This document shows positions 20,211 to 31,302 of a stretch of 64,000 bases of DNA, in pieces (position 1 is the first letter of the stretch; each line of letters opens with the position of its first letter). Both the position numbers and the translations under genes were made by a program. Below the pieces are notes generated by a model. It ran no database searches. It saw only the letters and a list, made by a program, of their open reading frames with translations, and was not told where the DNA came from. Origin of the DNA: Lonicera japonica (lineage: Eukaryota; Streptophyta; Magnoliopsida; Dipsacales; Caprifoliaceae); the NCBI GenBank assembly GCA_021464415.1, contig JAKCWG010000647.1, positions 1 through 64,000 on the forward strand, given 5' to 3'.

Positions 20211-23167
20211 TGTGAAACTCCGAATCCCGTTATGAAGTTTAGACCTCCGAAACCCGATTAATCACGGTGCCGTACGCGACGGCAAGTTATAAAATGCATA
20301 ATTTAAAACTTATCTAATAGTAATTTACATAGAAGGCCTTATTTTAGAAATTTTGGCATGTGGAGTTCGTATTTATAACAAAACTGCCCTATAAAATAAA
20401 CAATGAAAAGCTATAAATTTCCTTTCTTCAAAATCAAGCTCCACATTAACGGTAATAATATTTTGTAAAGTTCAAACCCTCCAACGAGGTCCTAATCTTA
20501 AATAAAAGGCCTTATAACACATATGAATTGAAATAAATACAATTTAATGATACAAACAATATTAATGGTACTAATACGTAAAGTTCTTAAACTACAAGTC
20601 ATCCATGGACAACTACAACTATACATGGTCCTCAAAGGTTCTAATCCGTACTCGTATCGCCCTAAGGAAGTACCTACATAACTGTTAGAAATGGGAGTGA
20701 GCCAAACACAGGCTCAGCGCGAACTATAGGGTTTATTTCATAAGAAAGTACATGTAGTAAAGCACACGCGATGTGAAGTGATGAACATAGTATGAATCAT
20801 ATGCGTACGTGTATATATATATGCTCATAGTAACACCTCGTGCACAGACTATAAGAATATTAATGCCATGCAAATGTTATAAAATCCTTTTTATATGTGA
20901 TGCACACCAAGTGCTATCCTATTCCCTAAAATACGAGTAAAATATATCCGAATGTATTGCCAAGACATATGTAAATAATAATAACAAGGTATATACATCT
21001 CCAAAGTACAATATACCAAAGTAAGGAAGTATATCATAATGGTAAAGGGTATGAGAGAAGTATAGGCATTAATCTTATATTCTTCAATCTCAATCCACAT
21101 CTGACATCTAGGATTTACTCTACAGTGCACTGCGACCCAGATCTAAGCCCCCAAGGCTAGGGTATACAGCCCCCAAGGCTGGGTCCCCTCGTGGACCACC
21201 TAGATGGTGTAGGGTATGCAGCATTGCGGGGTCCCCCTACGGACCATAAAGTATACCGCTCCAAAAGCGGGGTCCCTTTACACGGACCAGAGTATGTAGC
21301 CACCAGAGCTAGGTCAACGCCATGAACCACTAGTGCCTTACAAAACTAGGACATCAATAGAAAGTAATTTCCAAAGATCGTACTTATATATATATATATC
21401 ATACATACATGAACACAAATTCACATACATATATATATATATATATCTATACTCGCAACATCTAATCCACAAAAGTATCCGTACAACCAAATATGTGTAC
21501 ATGATAGATAGATAGATTCAATAGCAACGTTACTAGTTCAACTAAAGATGTATCTAATATGCATGGGCCATTTAAGACACTAATTCTCATCACATGATTA
21601 TATCCATGTAATTAGCAATTTCAATAAGTGGACTAATGATCTATTTATAATTAAATCCTTAATTTGATAAAATATCCTTCATGAGGCAATTAGTCCACGA
21701 AGGTGTCTCATGGATATAATCATCATAGCCTTTGGTAGGGAAAGTGTGTCTATATAGCAACCCATAATTTATGTTAGAAAACAAGCTTGTTATCAAGGGA
21801 GTAGGTCTCCACCAAAGTCATGGCATTAGTGAATCAATGGCATCTGTATATTATATACATCAAGAGGAACTAGTAGATATGCGACTCCACTTCGCATACA
21901 ACCATATATATACATCCAAAGCATTTCATAGTCTTATAAAATTTCTAGCTAAGCATCCTAGCGTATAGGTAGGATTTCTTGTATGCTTAATGGAGTAAAC
22001 CCTCAACAGCTTAGTGATATATGTGGGATCAATTGTATATATTACTACTATAGCATGTAGGTTTCATATCAATAATAATATAGTTCAAACCTCATAGAAA
22101 ACCCACTTTACAATGCGTAATATAATATATGTAACCATAAAATACGCATACGTAAATACGCGCTAGCGAATATCTCTTAGGGCATATAATACTCTAGCTT
22201 ATAATATAGGATTCTTGCAAAGTAACATGAAATTATAATAAGAACAAGTATAAATCAAGAAAACTAAGCATAAATCTCAACCCACAACCCCATACATGTG
22301 TATATCAACAAGCTTTAAATTCCCAATTTGTAATGCAAAATCAACATGCATCACATAATAGTTTGAAAACAAGTTAGAGTACTAGTATTCCCACCTGAGA
22401 TAAGTTACTTCTCCGACGTATGAGCGACGAATCAAGCCACGAGTCCACAAATTCGAAATCCCCAAGTTTGGAACTTTGAACCCTAGCTATGGAGGGTGAA
22501 GGAGATGATAAATAGTGTAAAGATTTGCCCAAATCTTGTGTAGACATGGAAATCCCTCAATAATCCCTTAGGAAGCTCTCATCATTCTTTCTCTAGACCC
22601 CTCTATGAGTAGTGTGTGTGTGTTGGTTGAAAATGGGAAAGGAGAAGGTTTTGGTTACATAAAAATTAAGGTCAAGGGCTTATAAACAAGATTTTTGACC
22701 AGATTTCAAGCCATCAGTCGATTGATGGCTTTCCCTTAGTCGACTAATGGTGTCCACTGCCAGCACACTTGGTAAATCGGCCACTTCGCGCGTTGTTTCG
22801 ATCCTCAAGATGCGAGAAATAGGTTTCGGTCAAAACACAAAAATTTTAGGTTATCGAACCACCTTTATAATGGCGTAAAGGGGGACTGATTTGGACCTCG
22901 GATGAAAATGTTATGGCCTTCCAAAGTTGGCCAAAAAGTTACTTCGGCAAAAGTTCGATTTTTCGACGTTAGCCTCCAAATTCAACCACGGATTTTCGAA
23001 ATGCGTTCTAACCATACACGCATATTTAATATCATTAAAATAACCTATTAGAAGTATTGGCTCAACCACAAAGGTTCCAGAACTAAAATTGACCCCTCAA
23101 ACGGAAGTTTGGCCTTAAACAAGCTGAGGAGGGGAATTGGTTCTGAAATGAAATATAGGGTATTACA
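20211..23167 (-). mobile_element. chromovirus-type solo LTR, 2957 bp
   Basis: On the plus strand it starts TGTGAAACTCCG and ends GGGTATTACA; in minus orientation it therefore starts TGTAATACCC, as in Del/Tekay-like LTRs. It is flanked by CTCTG (20206-20210) and CTATG (23168-23172), a 5-bp duplication with one mismatch. The empty site is preserved at 12150-12175, where the homologous segment runs through without interruption. It shares the block TTTCGGTCAAAACAC with the LTRs of the 53.7-kb element, so both belong to one lineage. No internal domain is present. Confidence 0.85.
21130..21320. repeat. GC-rich degenerate tandem repeat inside the solo LTR
   Basis: About four degenerate ~45-60-bp units pair a GGTCCC block with a GGACC block, repeating words such as CCCCAAGGCT, GGGTCCCC and ACGGACCA. 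They stand out sharply from the AT-rich surroundings and can form short hairpins. Confidence 0.65.
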
Positions 23168-23410
23168 CTATGGGAATCCCCTTAAGTTTGATTCCACGTC
23201 TCCTTGGCAAAGCATTGTTCTCCATTATTGTTCTTCACCTCCTTGAATGCTTCTTCAAGCTCTAACTTTATTCGGCGTCTCTTGGATAATAAGCATGAGC
23301 GCTTCCTTGATCTTCCTTGCTCTGGTTATGGTGATTAGATCACTTGGAACCCGGATGGGTATGCATAGTATTCATTTCATGACCCAGCTTCAGTGTTAGT
23401 CTTGGACGCA
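23168..23410 (-). repeat. LTR/3'-end segment of gypsy A, copy 2, part 2
   Basis: Continues the homology to 12160-12380 (AAGCATTGTTCTCCATT, CCTTGAATG). It even extends past the pol stop of copy 1: on the minus strand it reads TNTEAGS and then GFQVI before a stop. Confidence 0.65.
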
Positions 23411-23829
23411 TCAGTAACACCCCTATGTTATGCCTGATGAAAGCTCTACTCCTAGCATAGGCACCCTACTATTTCGCTTAGCTGGTGTATGTAATGCCTC
23501 CTACGCCATGGACTTCTCCGTTTGATGATCACCATGCTTGCTTCTTTGATCTAAGCTTGAAGAATGATGGATCGAGATCTGAATCTTTCTATTAGAAGAG
23601 GAATAATCTAATATGTGGAGTTGATTGAAACCCTAGGTGGTGGAGTTTTCAATCTTATTAATAAAATGTATTTTTCTCTTTTTTCTAATTTAGAAAGGCC
23701 TATAAAAACGTTAACTACAAAAATAAATTACGCTCCAATTAAGGTTTTGGAATGCTTGTGGTGGCGCCCTAACTAGCATATCAATATAAATTGATTGTGT
23801 GTATCTGTATACTTGGCTTTTCATTCCTG

Positions 23830-24115
23830 AGAAATTATCTGTTACTCATCGTACAATTATACATATTTAAGCTTTAATACCGAAATGCTAGGCTTGAATT
23901 CCCTAAGAAAAATATCTCGCAGTTAGCGTATCGGCATACACATTTAAGCATTAATACCGGTACGATTGCCTGTTATTCTTGAGAAATTACTCTGTTAGTC
24001 AACATACCGGTGTACACATTTAAACTCCAATGCCAATATGCCTGGACAACTTAGGAATGGTGATTTACGCTAAGTACATATATACCCATTTAAGCTTTTA
24101 TAACTATACTCGTAT
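23830..24115. repeat. degenerate ~75-85-bp tandem repeat, about 4 units
   Basis: Units share the core TGAGAAAT, then a variable part, then ACATTTAAGC and TAATACCG. Copies lie near 23838, 23908, 23978 and 24046, diverging progressively. Confidence 0.6.
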
Positions 24116-24469
24116 AAATACATTCAGCGCTAAGCATTCCAAACAAAAACTTGATTTCAAAAATCTTTTTAGATAATCCATTATAAAATTCCACCACTAA
24201 GGAAAAAATCAAGTCCACTTAATTGGAAACATACATGTTATCCCAATGAATGCAGCTTCTGATTTCCCAGATAACGGCACTTGAATTCCATTGCAGTGCT
24301 TCATCAAATCGATCTTCACTTAGACTCATGATTACTATTGAAACAACGTGTTATTAAATTGGTTATATATATTGATTTTGATTATTTTAATTCAAATTAT
24401 GAATATCTAACTTGCATTAAATATATAGTACAACATTCTTTGTAATGCAATTAGATTGATAAAAAAAAG

Positions 24470-25770
24470 CTTCATGGATTTTATTCAAATTATCTCAAAT
24501 GATGAAGAAAATCAATGTGCTACAATGAATTTTATTCAAGGAGAAGATTCACAAAGAAATATTCCATAATCTCAACACATTCAAGAACTTCATCCAATAT
24601 TCAAGAGAATCATTATTGTGTGAGTATGTCTAGGAATTTATTTTGGAAAGTTATGAATATTTGATCATGAAAGAAATTTATTTGCTTAAATGTTTAAATA
24701 TATTTTATAAATCCTTTTTGAACTTTACTGGTGTACGTATCTCTTTTATTATGTGTTATATTCGCTTTTCAAGAAAAGTTGACCTTGGGATTTCAATTTT
24801 TTTCAAAAAGGAGATACATTCTTTTATCCACCAAGCTTGGTCTTTGATGTAACATAGTCACAAACCTATTTTTAAAACAATACACTTAAACTATGTCAAG
24901 CTTTCTTGAGGTTTCATAAAAGCTGGACAAAAGCCTATTAAAGGAGAATTGTCAAGGGTCGAACAAGAGCTTATTGGTGTACAACAAGGGCTTGTTCAAG
25001 TGCGAATGGAATTTTATATTTTGAGAATGTCTCTAGACACCTATTTAATTCTCCAAATGATCATAAGCGTTTTTATGGCTATTAATACTCTAGAAACAAA
25101 CTTTCAACCTCACCTCTTGCAAAATATTTCGATCTTTAAGCTTACAATCTTTCCAAGCATTCAGTCTTTGATTTCAAAGCTTTCTTGATTTAAGCAATCA
25201 CAAATTTCTTTTTATTGATCAAATCTCTATAACTCTAGACATGAGCATTCATCTTGTATCTTTAGCAAACACTTTGATAGAGTTGTAATTCATTGGTGTG
25301 TATCACCAAACTATACTTTTCTTTACTTTTGAGAGGGTTTTCTCATTGTTTGAGCAAAAGGATCTTGTGAGAAATGCAGTGAGAAAAATTATACTTTGTA
25401 TAAAGGTTTGGTTTTCACCCGTAAGAAAATGACTTATTGGAATTTCTCGAGGGCATTACTTAGGTGCAGACTTATGGTCAAAAACCAAACCACGTGATGT
25501 TGTGCTTAAATCTCTCTATCTTTATCTTTTTATTTATCCTCATATTATTTCATAATGTATCTTTGTTTGATTGTTCAAAATCTTTATTAATTAACTTAGT
25601 TTATGCTGAAATATTTTTAATTTGCCATAAACCCTTTTCGCACCCCTTTAGGGTTTAATCCGACCAATAATTACATTTGGAATTGAGTATTTGCTCACAA
25701 AGTGAAGCCAACAAAATGTAGTCTTTATAAAATAGACTTTATAGAGACAACCCCCCCCCCCTTCCACACA
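24470..25770 (+). mobile_element. possible LTR fragment of a copia-type element
   Basis: The stretch around 25320-25500 has a GAGAGGGTTTTCTCATTG block, then TTTGAGCAAAAGG and AACCAAACCACGTGATG. A pyrimidine run C11 (25751-25761) is followed by TTCCACACAAGTGG. This arrangement recalls SIRE/Maximus-type LTR and leader sequence. No terminal repeats, primer site or coding domain could be confirmed. Confidence 0.3.
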
Positions 25771-26777
25771 AGTGGTTGGTCCACAAAGTTCTTCAATTAT
25801 ATACTATGTCATGTGTTTGTAATGGTTGGGCTACAGCTTGTGGCAGTTTCCTCTCTACTATGGTTCCTCAAATCTGGCCAATTATTTTTTGTTTTATGCT
25901 TCCTCTAATTTGGCTTATGTTATGGTTGTGACTAACCCTTTCCAATATGTTAGGTTGGCCTTATAGTCTATGTTTTAGTCATCACTTTTCCTATCTAAAA
26001 GCCCATTTGGTTCGATAAGGATGTGAGTTAGGCCATTATTATCATGATCTAGTGAAATGGATTTGAGGAAACCTTGCGAGGGTAACGCTTCTTATTGGAT
26101 CGATTGAATATTGGTGCTCGAATCCAATATTTTACCTTGGATTTGTATTACGTCCTAAACTTCCTTTTGAGTAAGCATCAACAATCGAACCACCAGTTTT
26201 GGTTCACATTTTTGGCAGGTGGAAACCCACCCGACAAGTGGAGGAGAGATGTCCCAACCGCATCTTGGCCTCTCGTTAGGCTATGTTATGACCCATGGCC
26301 ATTAATATTTTCACCGCAAACCCGTTTCATCGAGAACTTGAGCATCAGGGTCCTCTAACATTAAATATATAATTTTGACTCTCCTACTTTTGGGTGGCCT
26401 CTTCATTTAATTAAATTAGGTTCCGTCAGGTGTGCCAAAAAAATATGTTTTATTTATTTTGTCAAATGATTAATTTAATTAAATGCTAGGGCTGTCAATC
26501 ATGGGTTTAAGAGCCTTGACAATGTTTTTTTTAAGAAAACAATAATTGAAATAAATAAAATCAAGTGATTGGGCTTTGTGCTTTTCCTCGATTAAATGGA
26601 TATTAAAAAAAAATTGCAATTTACTAAAAGTAAATACCACCAAAAAATAAAACTTAGAGAGGAAATATAAATGACATGAAAACAAATGGCTTGAAAATAA
26701 AAATAAAGGAAAAGTATAAACTTGTATTCAATCAAGTATAACTAAGATACCAAGATGCCTCCCTTAAAAGGGTAATG
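25771..26777. other. unassigned stretch
   Basis: No gene recognised. An 87-codon frame at 26095-26358 lacks family resemblance and splice signals. Confidence 0.45.
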
Positions 26778-26782
26778 ATAAT

Positions 26783-27663
26783 TGATGGTGCAAATTTATA
26801 ACCAAATTTACTCCGCTAACCACAGTTGAAATGTGGCCATCCGCGTCAGCAATCAGGTCTGCCCTAATGGAAGAAGCTCGGAGGAGCTCTACTTGAGCTC
26901 TACAGGGAAATACGAGTCCTTCATAAGTTGGATATTGGCTTATCAGTTGATTATGCGTAGCGAATCATGGAGCTTGAACTCTAGAGCTCTTTTGATGAGC
27001 TCTGGAGCTCCATCGCCCAACCAATCTAACAGAGTAGGTGATGAACGGTATGGGCAACTGTTATCTACTCGGTAGAACACGCAGAACCTCCCTCACCTCC
27101 ATTAAATGCATACAAACTGCATTTAATGCACCGGATTTCATGAAAAAGCAATGTCAGAGTTGGTGATGATCAAAATATGGCCCCATACCTTCTCTGTGAG
27201 CTCTGGCCACACGTTCTCCCTCAGTTATACAATTAGAAGAAGCATTAACTTCTCTCACATACCGAAGGATTAATCCAATAACATAATTACTGTGGAACAG
27301 TCAAAAACAACAGAGAAAGAATAGCTTGAAGAGATAGAGAGAGATCCAAGACACGATCGAGCTCTAAGTATAGGGAAGCTAGAATTTGGGTAGCCATAGA
27401 TATACTCTCATGGTAATATTATGAGGATAGATTGGCTAGAGAGATAATTACGAGTTTGTAATAGTCACTTGGTTATATCAATAACAAGGCAGAACCGAGC
27501 TCTTTCTTCTATTCCACACAGGAGGACTAACATGTATCTTCATACGAGGCCAACCTCCTCTATACATATTTGACTATGTTGACTTGTTGCATTTATTATA
27601 CCAATCATTTGATCTGATCATTTGACTGTGTGGTCTAAAATACCCTTCCAATTTTTAGCACCA
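26783..27663 (+). mobile_element. probable solo LTR, 881 bp
   Basis: The segment starts TGATGGTGC and ends TTAGCACCA, and is flanked by ATAAT (26778-26782 and 27664-27668), a 5-bp target duplication. The right flank is an ATA repeat, so the match may partly be chance. The interior holds several GAGCTC words and a late R/U5-like stretch with TTATATCAATAACAAGG. No coding capacity. The lineage is unknown. Confidence 0.55.
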
Positions 27664-28044
27664 ATAATAATAATGATAAAAAAAAAATAAAAGGGTGCTT
27701 GATCATATTATAAGAAAATGGGTTCTAAGAGCCACATCCGTTATTATATTCACATTAAAGACACTATATTATTCTAAACTAGATAGAGGACTACCTCCAT
27801 AATTTGTTTTAGCCATAAGGACAATTTTGAAATATTTATTCACTAAAAGGATGCACCCCTTTTTTTGAATGGTCAATCATACCCTTACTATAATCTTTTA
27901 TTTCTTTATTACCATTTGTGGGTATTGAGCTTTACCAACTACGTCTACCACCAACATCAATCGGAGCTCCGATGGCCACTACGAGACTCCAACAACCATT
28001 GTTGTACCTCCAATAAGGACACAGTAGGTCTAGCAATAACTTTT

Positions 28045-28495
28045 ATATAGTGTAAAAACAAATTTGCACTCAAATTTACGTATTTAATTACTTGCATATT
28101 TAATGCAAAAGGGAATTTGCACCAAAATTTAAATCTTAATTTCTCTACGAATTTGGTGGAGATACATATTTATACTTAAACTTATAACATTAATTGTTTG
28201 TGAATTTAGTACAAAAATATATTTGCACAAAACATATGTCGATGAGTTGCTTGAGGATTTAGTGCAAAAAGAGATTTATACTAAAATATGTATCATTTGT
28301 TGTTTGCAGATTTAGTGTAAAAATGGATTTGCACTAAAGTATATATGTATCATTAGTTGATTGTGGATTTAGTCTAAAAACATATTTGCAATAAAAATAT
28401 ATCATAAGTTGCATGAGGATTTAATGCAAAAATATATTTGCACTAAAATATGTATCATTAATTGTTTGCAAATTTAGTGCAAAACATATTTGCAG
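28045..28495. repeat. ~60-66-bp minisatellite, about 7 degenerate copies
   Basis: The repeating unit is roughly GGATTTAGTGCAAAAATA, TATTTGCACTAAAATATG and TATCATTAGTTG. TTAGTGCAAA and TTTGCACTAA are reverse complements, so each unit can fold on itself. The array is bordered by GC-rich blocks containing CGGAGCTCCG (about 27962) and CCGGAGCTCCGG (about 28503). Confidence 0.75.
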
Positions 28496-28499
28496 TACC

Positions 28500-31000
28500 T
28501 ATGCCGGAGCTCCGGTGAGGTCATGACACTTCGGTAGTGGTTGCTGATGCTCCGAAGTGGGATAATGGTGGTGGTGGTGGCCGGTGGCGACTAATTTATT
28601 TTTAAGGAAAAAACATAAATGGATGAAGAGTATTTTAGGTAAAAAAAAATGAGTGCCCTTATTTTAAAATTAAAATATAAGATATCCTTCCCTTAAATAT
28701 AATTATGGATTCACCATTCATAAGTCTCTAACAAACTTCTTTTATTAAGTTTAATGAGAGATAAACTCCATGGTTAGGGATCTTGCTTGATTTCAGGTCA
28801 AAATCTATTTTCTAATTTTTTTTCTTTTGAAGAATAATAAAGAAATGAATAAAAATCGTAGTTTACAAATTAATTGCACAAATGAAAAGGGTTAATGGTG
28901 ATGAATCCTTTCACGCGTGTGACGGGGAAAAGAGGAAAAATTAATCCATATGGACATGTACTCGATTTGATATATATTATTAAAATAACTCAAGGTAGCC
29001 ATTTATGGAGATTGGACTGATTAGTGGAGTTACATGTTACCATAAGGTTAGCTTTTTAGCACAGAAATGATCGACGAGGACATGTTTAGAAAATTATAAT
29101 TCTATACATGATTTTGAAATGAAATTATAATTAAACTTAAATATCTTGAAGTTATTAATTTTTTAAGTTTATCAAATGAACCGGATAAACTGAAAGGATA
29201 GTGTGGATTAACTTACAATCTACTCAAACGTGGACCATTTTACAAATTGCGTGGATGAAAACAAAATCAACCTATATATTTATATGTTGTTGCTGCAATG
29301 CTGCCTTTTCTTTTGGTTTATATCAAGTGGTGTCTGGACCATCTTTCACGCACTTCAACTAATCCTCTTTCACATCTTAAACCACACTCGCTATTGGCCA
29401 CATAATATTTTTACAGTCGTCGGGATTCGACATGTGGAGCTCCCGGTCGATTTCATTATCATCTTTATCATTAGTATCATCCATCTTAATCAAAAGATTG
29501 CTCTATTTGTTAATGCATAAAACTACAACTACTTCAGTCTGTCTCAAATTATATTCAAGTTTGTTATCAAAAGAAGGAAAACAAATGGGTACCCTTAAGA
29601 GGCATATATAACTAGTGGATTTTTTAAAAGTTATTAAAATAGATAATTAAGAGTCTTGGGTTTATATGTTTAGTTGGCTTGATTCCGATACAAAAAACAC
29701 TTTTTAATTGTAATCGTTTAAGTTAAATTGAAGATTTAAAGATACGATAATTAACGAAAGCATGCCGAACTTAATTATCGGATGCATGTTACATAATTCT
29801 AGACCTTAGGTAAGATGGTTATATGGTTTGATTCAAAATATAGGTGGTGGTTGAGCGTTAAAATCGAAATCAAAAATCTTACGAGTCAAACTTGTTTTTA
29901 AAATATTTTTATCGCGTTTTTTCCAAGCCGGTTACATTCCATTGAAACAAAAAGATAAGGAAATTTATTTTTTGCATGTCTAACATGTTCTATAGGTTGC
30001 CTTTGAAATTTGGCTTAAATCGAAGTTCAAACGGATTTAAAACGACGAAAAATGAGTAAAACCTAGAAAAACCAAAAAGCGTCATAAAAAGAAGAAAAGC
30101 AGAAAAGAATTGTAAAAAGCGTATTAGTACAACTTAGCAATTCTTGGACAATTTGTCGTATATTTTTGGGTCGCATATTTTTGGGGTACATATTTTTTAT
30201 TGGAAAAACTCGCTTTTAAGTGTTTTAAACTAATTCCAAAGAGGACTTTGACTCAAATTTTATTTTATTTTATTTTCATGATAACGCATTGGTTTGGGAC
30301 AAAAGCATGTGATTCTAGAGAACTTTTTGAGACTAAAAATATCCAAACGCTAGAATTAATTTTTGGGAGTTTTGAGACACCACCTAGATTTTGTTTACAT
30401 ATTATATATAAGAGATCCTATTGTTCTTCAAATTTAAGAACTATGGTTTCAAATGTTTACGATCCTGCGGAAGTGTCTTCAGTTGCAATGGGAGACAAGG
30501 TGAGTGAATTGGCTAACTAGCAATAAGAGAGATCGTAGATGATGGTAAAAGATTGTGATCAAGTGCGTAGAAAGAGGCGACGGGTAAGCCGGAAAGTGAG
30601 ATGCGCTATACCAAGCCAGATACAATTGGATTCTACATTCAAGAGATTGACGAGATAGTTGCATATATAGATTGTGGATAAGCAATTATTGTAAGTCATT
30701 AAGTCCGTAATTCCGCTTTGATCATAGTAAAGTACTGTCAGTTAACTTTGAGGCTTAATCATACGCAAGTAGAAATAACTCGTTACTTTCTGATGTTGTG
30801 TAATTACTTAACATAATTGTTAGATAACATATATTTTGATAGTAAAATTGAATGGGCATATAGTTTTAATTTTGCTTATTAAATTTAAATTATTTTCGAT
30901 AACAACCTTAAAATTAACTTAAATAATGCGATTCAAAATATTTCTTTCAAAGAGTACTTTTAGCAGCACCTAAAACAAAAGGATACGATAAATTGACATT
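28500..31000. other. AT-rich stretch without a recognisable gene
   Basis: Several frames of 60-106 codons exist, but none shows a known motif. The only gene-like hint is the possible first exon at 30443-30500, listed separately. Confidence 0.45.
30401..30500 (+). promoter_or_regulatory. possible TATA box and short first exon
   Basis: A TATATATAAGAG motif (about 30403) precedes an ATG at 30443 by ~35 bp. The frame MVSNVYDPAEVSSVAMGDK then runs to a good splice donor, CAAG|GTGAGT (30498-30505). No homologous family and no following exon could be identified. This may be chance. Confidence 0.2.
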
Positions 31001-31105
31001 TGTAGTAGTGTTGGCCGGGTTATTGATGGAGTAAATTGTACTGTTAAGTGACTTGGACACTTTGTTGTAGACGGTTGACTATTCTTGCATAGCCGTAAGA
31101 ATTGT

Positions 31106-31302
31106 GCCACGTGTCCGACTACTATCAATCACCTTTACTTGGTTGATGTATTATTGTGCCCACGTGGCATGCTGAACTGGCACCGGATTATTTGGTTGCC
31201 ATTCGTACATAAAACGGCGTCACAAAATATATACTTATAACTATATATAAATAGATCTTGTATACACATAAATATAATATTATACAAATACATGAGCACG
31301 TG
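31106..31302. promoter_or_regulatory. cluster of three G-box motifs
   Basis: CACGTG occurs at 31108-31113 (GCCACGTGTC, an ABRE-type context), 31161-31166 (CCCACGTGGC) and 31297-31302 (GAGCACGTGCAT). Three within 200 bp of AT-rich DNA is unexpected, but no transcription unit can be assigned next to it. Confidence 0.4.

Noticed and set aside
26095..26358. 87-codon frame as a gene
   Set aside because: No recognisable motif, no promoter or splice signals, and no better than chance for this length.
27745..28700. Bounded inverted-repeat element around the minisatellite
   Set aside because: Outer similarities are loose, and no target duplication could be fixed, so it was kept only as a suggestion in the findings.
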